Shown: one piece after another, positions 29,250-38,375 of the stretch
Layout: each line of letters opens with the position of its first letter
Numbering within the stretch: position 1 is the first letter of the stretch
Assembly (NCBI RefSeq): GCF_000519045.1
Contig: NZ_KI912532.1
Coordinates: forward strand, 1,488,001 to 1,552,000
Direction of reading: 5' to 3'
Length of the DNA: 64,000 nucleotides
From: Dechloromonas agitata is5
GTDB lineage: Bacteria > Pseudomonadota > Gammaproteobacteria > Burkholderiales > Rhodocyclaceae
Program-made: the position numbers and the translations under genes
The notes under the pieces: model-generated
The model's database searches: none
What the model saw: only the letters and a program-made list of their open reading frames with translations
What the model was told of the DNA's origin: nothing

Positions 29250-30176
29250 TTACAGGGTGCCAGCGTGGGCCAGGGTGCCGAACAGGCCGAGGTCTTCACT
29301 GGTCAGCGCGTGGACGGGCATGGTGGCGACCAGTTCGCAGTGTTCGCGCTTGGCGAGAAAAGCCTTGATGAACGGCCCCGTATCGACGTTGGGTAGCAAT
29401 TTGGCGGCAAGGCCGCCGGCCAGGTAGACGCCGCCGCGCGCCAGCCAGTGCATGGCGAGGTCGCCGGCAAAGGCACCATAGCATTCGAGCCATAGGCGCA
29501 GGGCTTCACGGGCCAAGGGATCGTTGCTGTTCAGCGCCGCCTGGCCGATGGCTTCGGGCGGTTGCTCGTGGCCGCCGAGGAAGGCATGGATGCGGGTCAG
29601 GCCGGGGCCGGAGACGATGTCTTCGACGGTGACGCGGCCATGGCGGGCCAGCAGGCAGCGCCAGAGTTCGCCCTGTTCCGGTGTCTGCGGCGAGTAGCCG
29701 AAGTGGCCGCCTTCGCCGGGGATGACGCGGTAGTTGCCATCCTGCCAAATCAGGCCGGCCACACCGAGGCCGGTGCCGGCGCCGAGAATGACGCACGGTG
29801 CCTGGGCAATGGGCTGGCCGGCGTGCAGGGTGAGGATGTCCCGGTCTTCAACCAGCGGCAGGCCGTGCGCGGCCGCGGCAAAATCGTTGAGCAGGGCGAC
29901 CCGGCCGATGCCGAAGCGGTCTTCCAGTGCGCCGGCGGCAAGTTGCCAGGGCAGGTAGGTGAGCTTGGCTTGCCGGCCATCGGTCGGCCCGGCGACGCCG
30001 AAACAGGCGGCGGCAATGGCCGGTTGGTCGGGGATGAAGTCGGCCAGCAGGTCGTCGAAGCGGGGGTAATCCTGGCTGGCGTAGCGCTGGCGGCGCAATA
30101 TCCGCAGCCGCCCGTCGTCGATCTCGGCTAGCGCCAGCAGGGTCTTGGTGCCGCCGAGGTCGCCGCCGAGGATCAT
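29250..30176 (-). CDS. glk: Glucokinase
   Basis: 308 residues from MILGGDLGGTKTLLALAE. It phosphorylates glucose with ATP to glucose-6-phosphate, linking free glucose from glucan breakdown to Pgi. ROK/hexokinase-fold features: GGDLGGTKT phosphate loop, LLNDFAAAAHG, LGAGTGLGVAG, and GEGGHFGYSP. Full length for the E. coli Glk family. The start follows the thyA stop by one base, so the two are probably co-transcribed. This is an unusual partner for glucokinase, although glycogen genes lie close by. Confidence 0.92.
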   Translation of the reverse strand: MILGGDLGGTKTLLALAEIDDGRLRILRRQRYASQDYPRFDDLLADFIPDQPAIAAACFGVAGPTDGRQAKLTYLPWQLAAGALEDRFGIGRVALLNDFAAAAHGLPLVEDRDILTLHAGQPIAQAPCVILGAGTGLGVAGLIWQDGNYRVIPGEGGHFGYSPQTPEQGELWRCLLARHGRVTVEDIVSGPGLTRIHAFLGGHEQPPEAIGQAALNSNDPLAREALRLWLECYGAFAGDLAMHWLARGGVYLAGGLAAKLLPNVDTGPFIKAFLAKREHCELVATMPVHALTSEDLGLFGTLAHAGTL

Positions 30177-30177
30177 G

Positions 30178-30972
30178 TCAGACGGCCACGGGGGCGGCGA
30201 TGTGCGGGTGCGGGTCGTAGCCGTCGAGACGGAAATCCTCGAACTTGAAGGTGAAGATGTCCTGCACATCCGGGTTGATCCACATGGTTGGCAAGGCGCG
30301 CGGTTCGCGGCTGAGTTGCAGGCGGGCCTGCTCGAAATGGTTCGCGTACAGGTGTGCATCGCCGAAGGTATGCACGAACTCGCCCGGCTGGTAGCCGCAT
30401 ACCTGGGCCAGCATCATCGTGAACAGCGCATAGGACGCAATATTGAAGGGCACGCCGAGGAAGATGTCGGCCGAGCGCTGGTAGAGCTGGCAGCTGAGCT
30501 TTCCGTTGGCGACGTAGAACTGGAACAGGCAGTGGCAGGGCGGCAGGGCCATGTTGTCCACGTCGCCCGGGTTCCACGCCGAGACGATGTGGCGGCGCGA
30601 ATCCGGGTTGTTTTTCAGGCTGTGCACCAGTTGGGTGATCTGGTCGATGACGCGGCCGTTCGGCGTTTCCCAGCGGCGCCATTGCTTGCCGTAGACCGGC
30701 CCGAGGTCGCCGTTCTCGTCGGCCCATTCGTCCCAGATGCGAACGCCGTTTTCCTGCAGGTACTTGATGTTGGTGTCACCCTGGATGAACCACAGCAGCT
30801 CGTGGATGATCGATTTCAGGTGCAGTTTCTTGGTGGTTACCACCGGGAAGCCCTTGGCCAGGTCGAAGCGCATCTGCCAGCCGAAAACGGAGCGGGTGCC
30901 GGTGCCGGTGCGGTCGGACTTATCGTTGCCGTTTTCCAGCACGTGGCGCATCAGGTCGAGGTAGGGCTGCAT
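30178..30972 (-). CDS. thyA: Thymidylate synthase
   Basis: 264 residues, the exact length of E. coli ThyA. It methylates dUMP to dTMP with methylene-tetrahydrofolate. The nucleophile is C146 in the PPCHC segment, with [17 protein letters not shown] and DAHLYANH around the active site. Folate for this reaction is recycled by FolA, and dUMP derives partly from Dcd, both encoded in this window. glk follows after one base. Confidence 0.97.
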   Translation of the reverse strand: MQPYLDLMRHVLENGNDKSDRTGTGTRSVFGWQMRFDLAKGFPVVTTKKLHLKSIIHELLWFIQGDTNIKYLQENGVRIWDEWADENGDLGPVYGKQWRRWETPNGRVIDQITQLVHSLKNNPDSRRHIVSAWNPGDVDNMALPPCHCLFQFYVANGKLSCQLYQRSADIFLGVPFNIASYALFTMMLAQVCGYQPGEFVHTFGDAHLYANHFEQARLQLSREPRALPTMWINPDVQDIFTFKFEDFRLDGYDPHPHIAAPVAV

Positions 30973-31042
30973 TGATTCGAATATCCGGGGGAAAACAGAT
31001 CGGCTATTCTAACTCCCCATCAATCAGGGAGAGCGAGACGCC

Positions 31043-32593
31043 GTGTTCAAGAAGGTTGCAAGCCTGGGGGGCATTCTGGCCCAGAAAAACGATCATCCAT
31101 TGGCCAATCCGCGCGAATTGCGCAAGGTGATCGCCGAGTTGCCAAAGGACAACGCCTTCAAGGCGCTGGATGAAATCACCGGCTGGCTGGAGTCGCTGGC
31201 CGGCCTCGATAGTTTCCCGGCTGACCGCCTGTACGAGGTGCTCCTCGCCTTTGACGAAACTGCCCAGCCGCACCTCAAGCGCCTGTCCCGCGAATACTTC
31301 CAGGCCGCCCGTCTGTCCCGTTCTGAGGAAAAGCGGCTGTGGTCAATCAACTACGGTTACTGGTCCCTGCTGGCGGGGGCATGCGAGCGTTGCCTGGGCA
31401 AGCTGGCCGACAAGCCGCGCCCGGGCGAGCTGGCGAAGAGCGTCCTGCCGGCCCTGGCGGCTCGCCAGATTGCAGCGCTCGGCTGCGTGCTGAAATGGGA
31501 GCAGTTCCATTACGGTCCGATGCGCGCCGAGTTGTGGCGGCCGCTCGGCCGGGCCTTGCTGGCAGCCGAGGTGGGCGGCGTTGCCGACAAGGCGGTCAGC
31601 CTGGTCGGTCGGACGGGCATGACGACGCCCGAGCAGGAATACCAGAAGGTGATGATCTTCCAGGCTGCGTCGCTGGGCAGCCTGTTGCCGCTGGAGATCG
31701 AAATCGCCGAACGCCTGATCGCCCACTTCCTGAGCGGCTTTGTATTTACCCGGTCGGTGCTGGTCGATAGCGTCTATTGGTCGGACCTGAACGAAGCCCA
31801 GCCACCGCTCCGCCTGGCCCGCATGCCGGCCAGCGCGACGCCGACCCAGCGCTTCATCAAGCCGGCGGCGGCACATCAGGCGATGCTGAGCCTGCTCGGC
31901 GATCTGGAGCGGGGCCATGACCTGCCGGCCGGGATCGATCTCGGCGGGCAGTACCCGGCCAAGCTGGTGGCGCGTGTCCTCAAGCACCTGTGCAGCTACC
32001 TGGCGCCCATCCCGCCCCAGCGCAAGCACGACCGGCATCGCGTCATGCACCGGATGTCGGTGCTGCCGGGGCTGGTCAATTCCTTTGTCGTCTTCTCGGG
32101 CGAGTTCGGTGGCCGGCCGGCCGGCTTGCCGATCGAGAGCTGGGTCGTCGAGAACGTCAGCCGCGGCGGTTTCGGGGCGGTGATCGGCGACGTGCCGGGC
32201 GAGTGGCTGAAGGTTGGCGCCCTGATCGCCATGCAGCCGGAAGGCGGCGACAACTGGCTAGTCGGCGTCATTCGCCGTTACCACCGACTGGCGGAGAACC
32301 AGGCCCGGGTCGGTATCGAGGCATTGGCACGGCAGGCCGAATCCCAGGAGGTGCGGGTGCGTTCGGCATCGAGCTACGGTGCTGCCGCTGCAACCCCCGC
32401 CCTGTTACTGAAGGATGGTAACGAGCCGGGTGAATTGCGCGTGGTGCTGCCCTGCGCGTCTTTCTCGCCGCGCGAATCGCTGGAGTACGCCAGCGGCGGG
32501 CGGCGTTTCGTGCTGGAGCCGGTCGCCCTGCTCGAACAGACGGCGGATTACGAGTTGGCGCGTTATCGCTGCAGCGTACTCGGCGCCGCCTGA
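31043..32593 (+). CDS. Conserved unknown with PilZ-like C-terminal region
   Basis: 516 residues with a GTG start preceded by GGGAGAG. Not a protein I recognise by name. The first 300 residues are helix-rich with no membrane segment or signal peptide. The C-terminal part has features of a PilZ cyclic-di-GMP domain: RKHDR near residue 328 (RxxxR) and NVSRGGFG near 371 (normally [D/N]xSxxG), followed by a GEWLKVGALIAMQ and WLVGVIRRYHR pattern like PilZ strands. The spacing between the two motifs is longer than usual. It is alone between thyA and mog. A role as a c-di-GMP receptor is inference only. Confidence 0.6.
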   Translation: MFKKVASLGGILAQKNDHPLANPRELRKVIAELPKDNAFKALDEITGWLESLAGLDSFPADRLYEVLLAFDETAQPHLKRLSREYFQAARLSRSEEKRLWSINYGYWSLLAGACERCLGKLADKPRPGELAKSVLPALAARQIAALGCVLKWEQFHYGPMRAELWRPLGRALLAAEVGGVADKAVSLVGRTGMTTPEQEYQKVMIFQAASLGSLLPLEIEIAERLIAHFLSGFVFTRSVLVDSVYWSDLNEAQPPLRLARMPASATPTQRFIKPAAAHQAMLSLLGDLERGHDLPAGIDLGGQYPAKLVARVLKHLCSYLAPIPPQRKHDRHRVMHRMSVLPGLVNSFVVFSGEFGGRPAGLPIESWVVENVSRGGFGAVIGDVPGEWLKVGALIAMQPEGGDNWLVGVIRRYHRLAENQARVGIEALARQAESQEVRVRSASSYGAAAATPALLLKDGNEPGELRVVLPCASFSPRESLEYASGGRRFVLEPVALLEQTADYELARYRCSVLGAA

Positions 32594-32596
32594 CAG

Positions 32597-33181
32597 CTAC
32601 TGAGGGCGAATGGCCGACTTGGGCCGGAAGACCTTGATCACTGCCTCGTTGGTTTCGACGTAGGGGCCGCCGATCAGGTCGATACAGTAAGGCACGGCGG
32701 CGAAGATGCCGACATGGCTGACCGTGCCGTCGGCAGCGCGCACGCCTTCCAGCGTTTCCTTGATCGACTTCGGCTGGCCCGGCAGGTTGATGATCAGCGC
32801 CTGCTGGCGGATGACGGCGACCTGGCGCGACAGGATGGCGGTCGGCACAAAGTTCAGGCTGATGCGGCGCATTTCCTCGCCAAAGCCCGGCATTTCCTTG
32901 TCGGCGACGGCCAGCGTGGCTTCCGGCGTCACGTCGCGCAGGGCAGGGCCGGTGCCGCCGGTGGTCAGCACCAGGTGGCAGCCGACCGTGTCGACCAGTT
33001 CGATCAGCGTTTTTTCAATGGTCGGCCGATCGTCGGCGATCAGGCGGGTTTCGGGGCGCCACGGCGAGGTCAGGGCCGATGTCAGCCAGTCCTGCAGGGC
33101 GGGGATGCCCTTGTCTTCGTAAACGCCGGTCGAGGCGCGGTCGCTGATCGAAACCAGGCCGACGATCAGTGGCTCACTCAT
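32597..33181 (-). CDS. mog: Molybdopterin adenylyltransferase
   Basis: 194 residues from MSEPLIVGLVSISDRAS. It adenylylates molybdopterin before molybdenum insertion. Family signatures: SDRASTGVYEDKGIP, the TTGGTGPALRDVTPEAT loop, and LPGQPKSIKETL. Its start overlaps the end of yjgA by 8 bp. The cofactor is needed by MsrP, which is encoded in this window. The convergent 516-residue gene ends 3 bp from its stop. Confidence 0.94.
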   Translation of the reverse strand: MSEPLIVGLVSISDRASTGVYEDKGIPALQDWLTSALTSPWRPETRLIADDRPTIEKTLIELVDTVGCHLVLTTGGTGPALRDVTPEATLAVADKEMPGFGEEMRRISLNFVPTAILSRQVAVIRQQALIINLPGQPKSIKETLEGVRAADGTVSHVGIFAAVPYCIDLIGGPYVETNEAVIKVFRPKSAIRPQ

Positions 33182-33722
33182 CGCCGCTCTCCTCCGTGTT
33201 CTCTTCGGCTGCCGGGGCACCTTGCTGGTCGAGTTCCTGCAGGATCTGGAAGATGGCGCGGAAATTCTTCGGCGGCTTGTTGTTTTCCCTTTCCTTCAAG
33301 GCGTTACGGCGCAGCGTGCGCAGGTGCTGCAGGTCGACGGCCGGCCACTGGGCGGCGATTTCAGCGAGTACCGCTTCGTCTTCCAGCAGGCGGGAACGGA
33401 AACGCTCCAGACGGTGCAGGCGGGCCGTTTCGGCGGTCGATTCACCGCGCAGCATGGCCAGCCCGGCGCGGATCGGTTCGTCGTCCACGCCGCGCATCAG
33501 CTTGCCGAGATACTGGATCTGCCGGCGTCGGGCGCCATGGGCGGTGATTTTCTGGCATTCGCGCACCGCATCGAAGATATTTTCCGGCAGGTTGATGCGC
33601 TTCAGTTGGCCGACAGAAAGTTCGACCAGCTCCGCCCCGAGGTCGCGCAACTCGTGCATCGCCTCCTTCTGCTTGGTTTTCGAGGGGCGGCCGGTGTCTT
33701 CGGTGAAATCTTCGTCTTGCAT
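33174..33722 (-). CDS. yjgA: Ribosome-associated protein YjgA (DUF615)
   Basis: 182 residues. Highly charged, helical, with the family-typical RPSKTKQKEAMHELRDLG start, LPENIFDAVRECQKI and a C-terminal FRAIFQILQEL segment. YjgA associates with the late 50S precursor in E. coli. It is divergent from pmbA, which is a very common arrangement across proteobacteria and supports both calls. The 3' end overlaps mog. Confidence 0.92.
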   Translation of the reverse strand: MQDEDFTEDTGRPSKTKQKEAMHELRDLGAELVELSVGQLKRINLPENIFDAVRECQKITAHGARRRQIQYLGKLMRGVDDEPIRAGLAMLRGESTAETARLHRLERFRSRLLEDEAVLAEIAAQWPAVDLQHLRTLRRNALKERENNKPPKNFRAIFQILQELDQQGAPAAEENTEESGDE

Positions 33723-33790
33723 GGAAAGCAGTCTGGGGCGGTCAATGGCGGGCTGTTATGATAGCGACTTTCCCGCTCAGACGCCTTTCC

Positions 33791-35134
33791 ATGTCCGAAA
33801 CAGCCGCTTTCTCCTACCCCTTCGCCACCCTGCAGCAACTTGCCGAGGATGTGCTCAAGCACGCCGGCAGCAAGGGAGCGACGGCCTGCGAAGTCGACGT
33901 GTCGGAAGGCTTCGGGCAGTCGGTGACGGTGCGCTGCGACGAGGTCGAAACCATCGAGTTCAACCGTGACAAGGGGATCGGCATCACGGTCTATGCCGGC
34001 CAGCGCAAAGGCTACGCCAGCACCTCCGATTTCTCAGCGCAGGCGCTGCGCGAAACGGTCGAGGCGGCGCTCAATATCGCCCGCTTCACCGCCGAGGACG
34101 ATTGCGCCGGCCTGGCCGATGCCGCGCTGATGGCCAAGGATTGCCCCGATCTCGATCTGTATCACCCATGGGCACTGAGCGTCGAGGAGGCGATCGAAAC
34201 CGCCCGTCGCTGCGAGCAGGCGGCGTTCGACGCCAGCCCGCAGGTCAGCAATTCGGAAGGGGCTTCCATCTCGACCCAGCAGGCCCATTTCGTGTCGGCC
34301 AACAGCCTGGGCTTCATGGGTGGCTATCCGACCTCGCGCCACTATATTTCCTGCTCGGTCATCGCCGGCGAGCAGGATGCCATGCAGCGTGATGACTGGT
34401 ACACCACGCACCGCGACGCCGCCCGGCTCGACGACCCCTTGCAGGTCGGCCGCATCGCTGCCGAGCGCGCCGTCGCCCGCCTCGGCGGCCGCAAGGTGAA
34501 GACCGGCGAATTCCCGGTCATTTTCGAGGCGCCCCTGGCCGGCGGACTGCTCGGCAGCCTGGTGCACGCAGCGAGCGGTGGGGCGCTGTACCGCAAGTCC
34601 TCCTTCCTGATCGACCACCTTGGCAAGCGTGTCATGCCGGATTTCGTGCAGATCGCCGAGCGGCCGCACATTCCGTGTGGCCTGGGTAGCGCCGCCTTCG
34701 ACAGCGACGGCGTGGCGACGCGCGACCGCGACATCGTGACCGACGGCATCCTGCAGGGCTATTTCCTGAGCACCTATACCGCCCGCAAGCTGGGCATGCA
34801 GACGACGGCCAACGCCGGCGGCAGCCACAACCTGATCATCCAGCCCGGCCAGTACGACCTGGCAGGCCTGCTCGCCCAGATGGGGCGTGGCCTGCTGGTC
34901 ACCGAGTTGCTTGGCCACGGCATCAACTACGTCACCGGCGATTACTCGCGCGGGGCTGCCGGCTACTGGGTGGAAAACGGCAAGATCGTGCATCCGGTCG
35001 AGGAAATCACCATCGCCGGCAACCTGAAGGCCATGCTGGCCGGGGTTGTGGCCGTTGGCAACGACGTGCAGGTGCGCGGCACCAAGCAGACCGGTTCCAT
35101 TCTCCTTGATCGCATGACCATTGCCGGCGAATGA
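33791..35134 (+). CDS. pmbA: Metalloprotease PmbA (TldE)
   Basis: 447 residues from MSETAAFSYPFATLQQ. PmbA/TldE pairs with TldD to form a protease acting on unfolded peptides such as microcin B17 precursor and CcdA. Seen: RCDEVETIEFNRDKGIGITVYAG, the SNSEGASIS segment, and GIxYVTGDYSRGAAGYWVENG near the end. The family partner TldD carries the zinc motif; none is present here, as expected for PmbA. TldD is not in this window. Divergent from yjgA with 68 bp between. Confidence 0.93.
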   Translation: MSETAAFSYPFATLQQLAEDVLKHAGSKGATACEVDVSEGFGQSVTVRCDEVETIEFNRDKGIGITVYAGQRKGYASTSDFSAQALRETVEAALNIARFTAEDDCAGLADAALMAKDCPDLDLYHPWALSVEEAIETARRCEQAAFDASPQVSNSEGASISTQQAHFVSANSLGFMGGYPTSRHYISCSVIAGEQDAMQRDDWYTTHRDAARLDDPLQVGRIAAERAVARLGGRKVKTGEFPVIFEAPLAGGLLGSLVHAASGGALYRKSSFLIDHLGKRVMPDFVQIAERPHIPCGLGSAAFDSDGVATRDRDIVTDGILQGYFLSTYTARKLGMQTTANAGGSHNLIIQPGQYDLAGLLAQMGRGLLVTELLGHGINYVTGDYSRGAAGYWVENGKIVHPVEEITIAGNLKAMLAGVVAVGNDVQVRGTKQTGSILLDRMTIAGE

Positions 35135-35307
35135 TCTGATGGCTATCGAACCTGGTTGTTGTTGGTTGATCTAATGCTGATTGCTTACTTTTTGTTTGCA
35201 ATCAGTGGTTTCCCTCATCGGGTTTTCTCCAATCGCAGTTTTTTCTTTGTTTCCTAGAATGAGGGCCGTTGTAATAAACCTCAAAAATTCACTCTCTAGG
35301 AGACAAG

Positions 35308-36396
35308 ATGCAACGTCGTGATTTTCTGAAGAAGGCTTCCATCGGCGCGGCTGCGGGCGCGGCTGCTACCGTTGCTGCACCGGCGATGGCTCAATCCCTG
35401 CCCACTATCAAGTGGCGCCTGACGTCCAGTTTTCCGAAGAGTCTGGACACCATTTACGGTGGTGCCGAGCAATTGGCCAGTCGCCTGCGCGAGCTGACCG
35501 GCGGTAAGTTTGACATCCGCGTCTTCCCGGGCGGTGAAATTGTCCCCGGCCTGCAGGCGCTGGACGCCGTGCAACAGGGCACCGTTGAGTGCTGCCACAC
35601 CGCTTCCTATTATTACGTCGGCAAGGATCGCACCTTCGCCTTCGGCACGACCATCCCGTTCGGTATGAACGCCCGTCAGACCAACGCCTGGATGTACCAG
35701 GGCGGCGGCCAGCAACTGCTCGACGAGTTCTATGCCGGCTACAACTGCGTTTCCTTCCCCGGCGGCAATTCCGGCACCCAGATGGGCGGCTGGTGGCGCA
35801 AGGAAGTGAACACCGTTGCCGACCTCAAGGGCATCAAGATGCGGATCGGCGGCCTCGGTGGTGCGGTGATGACGCCGCTCGGCGTCGTGCCGCAGCAGAT
35901 CGCCGCTGGCGACATCTACCCGGCGCTGGAAAAGGGCACGATCGATGCCGCCGAGTGGATCGGTCCGTACGACGACGAGAAGCTGGGCTTCTACAAGGTC
36001 GCCAAGCATTACTACGGCCCGGGCTGGTGGGAGCCGAGCACCTGCCTGGAGTTCTTCGTCAACAAGAAAGAATGGGACAAGCTGCCCAAGGAATACCAGG
36101 CCGCCTTCGCCTGCGCCGCCGCGGAAGCTAACGTGACGATGACCGCCGAATACGATCACAAGAACCCGATCGCGCTGGCCAAGCTGCTGCAGAACGGCGT
36201 CAAGCTGCATACTTTCTCCAAGGAAATCATGGAAGCAGCGTACAAGTCGGCGCAGCAGCTCTATGCAGACGAATCAGCCAAGAATCCAGCCTTCAAGAAA
36301 ATCTACGATTCGTACGCCAAGTATGCCAAGAGCCAGCGCGCCTGGTTTACCGTCGCCGAAATGCCGATGGACCTGTTCGCCCAGTCTCACCGCTGA
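35308..36396 (+). CDS. TRAP transporter substrate-binding protein (TakP-like), copy 1
   Basis: 362 residues. The Tat-type signal MQRRDFLKKASIGAAAG leads to a mature periplasmic protein of the DctP family. Sequence such as KWRLTSSFPKSLDTIYGG, GGEIVPGLQALDAVQQGTVE, GGWWRKEV and ALEKGTIDAAEW recalls TakP, the 2-oxo-acid/monocarboxylate binding protein of Rhodobacter. AGGAGA precedes the ATG. A near-duplicate follows after a terminator. The membrane subunits dctQM lie 2 kb away on the other strand. Differences from copy 2 include the Cys-Ala-Ser at about 98-100, where copy 2 has Cys-Ser. Confidence 0.9.
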   Translation: MQRRDFLKKASIGAAAGAAATVAAPAMAQSLPTIKWRLTSSFPKSLDTIYGGAEQLASRLRELTGGKFDIRVFPGGEIVPGLQALDAVQQGTVECCHTASYYYVGKDRTFAFGTTIPFGMNARQTNAWMYQGGGQQLLDEFYAGYNCVSFPGGNSGTQMGGWWRKEVNTVADLKGIKMRIGGLGGAVMTPLGVVPQQIAAGDIYPALEKGTIDAAEWIGPYDDEKLGFYKVAKHYYGPGWWEPSTCLEFFVNKKEWDKLPKEYQAAFACAAAEANVTMTAEYDHKNPIALAKLLQNGVKLHTFSKEIMEAAYKSAQQLYADESAKNPAFKKIYDSYAKYAKSQRAWFTVAEMPMDLFAQSHR

Positions 36397-36420
36397 CCGT
36401 TGCTGGTCGTTGGTTTATTA

Positions 36421-36444
36421 AAAAGGAGCCTCGGCTCCTTTTTT
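36421..36444 (+). terminator. Rho-independent terminator after binding protein copy 1
   Basis: AAAAGGAGC (36421-36429), tetraloop CTCG, GCTCCTTTT (36434-36442) running into further T. It insulates copy 1 from copy 2. Confidence 0.88.
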
Positions 36445-36584
36445 GTTGGCCACAGAGGCGCTGATGCACGGTGATTCATGGTTTTGAGGGGGGTAGGGTT
36501 TTCCACTACTCGTAAAATATGTGCTCTTGGTGAAGAATGGTGCAATCGTCAAGTACGGCGATCCTGTTTTTTGGAGGAGACAAT

Positions 36585-37673
36585 ATGCAACGTCGTGATT
36601 TTCTGAAAAAAGCTTCCATCGGTGCCGCTGCCGGCGCCGCAACCACCCTGGCCGCTCCGGCCATCGCCGCCGAACTGCCGAGCATCAAGTGGCGCCTGAC
36701 CTCTTCCTTCCCGAAGAGCCTGGACACCATTTACGGTGGTGCCGACGTGCTGGCCAACCGCCTGCGTGAAATGACCGGCGGCAAATTCGACATCCGCGTC
36801 TTCCCAGGCGGCGAGATCGTTCCCGGCCTGCAGGCGCTGGATGCCGTGCAACAGGGCACCGTCGAAGTCTGCCACACCTGCTCCTACTACTACGTCGGCA
36901 AGGACAAGACCTTCGGTTTCGGTACGTCCGTTCCGTTCGGCATGAATGCCCGCCAGCAGAATGCCTGGATCTACTACGGTGGCGGCCAGAAGCTGCTCGA
37001 CGAGTTCTACGCCAACTACAACGTCGTCTCCTTCGCCGGCGGTAACACCGGCACCCAGATGGGCGGCTGGTGGCGCAAGGAAGTGAAGACCCTGGCTGAC
37101 CTCAAGGGTGTCAAGATGCGGATCGCCGGTCTCGGCGGCGCCGTCTTCTCCGAACTGGGCGTCGTGCCGCAGCAGATTGCCGGCGGCGACATCTATCCGG
37201 CGCTGGAAAAGGGCACCATCGATGCCGCCGAATGGGTCGGCCCCTTCGACGACGAAAAGCTGGGCTTCTACAAGGTTGCCAAGAACTACTACTACCCGGG
37301 TTTCTGGGAGTCCGGCCCGACCATCCACTTCTTCGTCAACAAGAAGGAATGGGACAAGCTGCCGAAGGAATACCAGGCCGCCTTCCAGGCTGCCGCGTAC
37401 GAAGCCAACGTGACGATGATGGCCGAATACGATCACAAGAACCCGGTTGCCCTGTCCAAGCTGCTGCAGAGCGGCGTCAAGCTGCAATCCTTCTCCGACG
37501 AAATTCTCGGCGCCGCCTACAAGGCTGCCCAGCAGCTCTATGCCGACGAGTCGGCCAAGAATCCGGCGTTCAAGAAGATCTACACGGAGTGGGAAAAGTA
37601 CCGCAAGACGCAGAATGCCTGGTTCAGTGTCGCCGAAATGCGCATGGACCGCTTTCTGCAAACGCACAAGTAA
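36585..37673 (+). CDS. TRAP transporter substrate-binding protein (TakP-like), copy 2
   Basis: 362 residues, same length as copy 1 and starting with the same MQRRDFLKKASIGAAAG Tat signal. The two are very similar throughout, with most changes around the ligand region (MYQGGGQQ versus IYYGGGQK, GPGWWEPSTC versus YPGFWESGPT). GGAGGAGA precedes the ATG at 36585. It has its own upstream space of 140 bp and its own terminator, so it is an independent transcript. It probably arose by tandem duplication and may bind a related 2-oxo or hydroxy acid. Confidence 0.9.
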   Translation: MQRRDFLKKASIGAAAGAATTLAAPAIAAELPSIKWRLTSSFPKSLDTIYGGADVLANRLREMTGGKFDIRVFPGGEIVPGLQALDAVQQGTVEVCHTCSYYYVGKDKTFGFGTSVPFGMNARQQNAWIYYGGGQKLLDEFYANYNVVSFAGGNTGTQMGGWWRKEVKTLADLKGVKMRIAGLGGAVFSELGVVPQQIAGGDIYPALEKGTIDAAEWVGPFDDEKLGFYKVAKNYYYPGFWESGPTIHFFVNKKEWDKLPKEYQAAFQAAAYEANVTMMAEYDHKNPVALSKLLQSGVKLQSFSDEILGAAYKAAQQLYADESAKNPAFKKIYTEWEKYRKTQNAWFSVAEMRMDRFLQTHK

Positions 37674-37702
37674 GCTGTTCCCCGGTCGGCTTCCGGCCAT
37701 TG

Positions 37703-37734
37703 AAAAAACCCGCGAGTTGCCTCGCGGGTTTTTT
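37703..37734 (+). terminator. Rho-independent terminator after binding protein copy 2
   Basis: A thirteen-pair stem, AAAAACCCGCGAG (37704-37716) with CTCGCGGGTTTTT (37721-37733), loop TTGC. Strong, and AT-symmetric enough to work for convergent dps as well. Confidence 0.9.
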
Positions 37735-37754
37735 GTTGGCCGCGTTTTGGTCGA

Positions 37755-38219
37755 TTAGTTTTCCAGCAGGCTACGCAGCATCCAGGCGTTCTTTTCGTGA
37801 ATCTGCATGCGCTGGGTCAGCAGGTCGGCGGTCGGCTCGTCCCCCGCCTTGTCCACCAGCGGAAAAATATTGCGTGCTGTCTTGACGACGGCCTCCTGGC
37901 CGGCGACCAGTTGCCGGATCATCTCCTCGGCGTTCAACTTGCCTGCGCTTTCCTTGATCACCGTCAGCTGGGCGAACTCGCGGAAGGTGCCGGGAGCCTG
38001 TACGCCAAGGGCGCGGATGCGTTCGGCGATCAGGTCGAGTGCGTTCCACAACTCGGTGTATTGATCCATGAACATCACATGCAAGGTGTTGAACATGGGG
38101 CCGGTCACGTTCCAGTGGAAGTTGTGGGTCTTCAGGTACAGCGTGAACGAGTCGGCAAGCAGATGGGACAACCCGTCGGCGATCTTTTCACGGTCTTTTT
38201 TGCTGATTCCAATATCCAT
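37755..38219 (-). CDS. dps: Dps-family ferritin-like DNA-protection protein
   Basis: 154 residues from [22 protein letters not shown] eight bases upstream decides this start over one 22 codons earlier. Dps proteins form 12-mers that oxidise and store iron and protect DNA under oxidative stress. The ferroxidase residues are visible in [13 protein letters not shown] (His and neighbouring His) and [18 protein letters not shown] (Asp, Glu). It lies between the TRAP binding-protein genes and dctQM, on the same strand as dctQM but beyond their terminator. Confidence 0.93.
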   Translation of the reverse strand: MDIGISKKDREKIADGLSHLLADSFTLYLKTHNFHWNVTGPMFNTLHVMFMDQYTELWNALDLIAERIRALGVQAPGTFREFAQLTVIKESAGKLNAEEMIRQLVAGQEAVVKTARNIFPLVDKAGDEPTADLLTQRMQIHEKNAWMLRSLLEN

Positions 38220-38325
38220 GGCAATCTCCTCGTCAGCGTGATGGGCTATGAACCTATTGTCGGCCAGAGCGTTGTGCCGGGCCAATGACCAATTCCCATC
38301 GGCATCATAGCCTTGATCGATGGCG

Positions 38326-38352
38326 AAAAAAAAGCGGAGCCGCAGCTCCGCT
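38326..38352 (-). terminator. Terminator of the dctQM operon
   Basis: AGCGGAGC/GCTCCGCT stem (38333-38340 and 38345-38352), tetraloop, followed on the minus strand by seven or eight T. It lies 24 bp beyond the dctM stop. Confidence 0.85.
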
Positions 38353-38375
38353 AATGGGTTCAGGTCGAACTGAAA

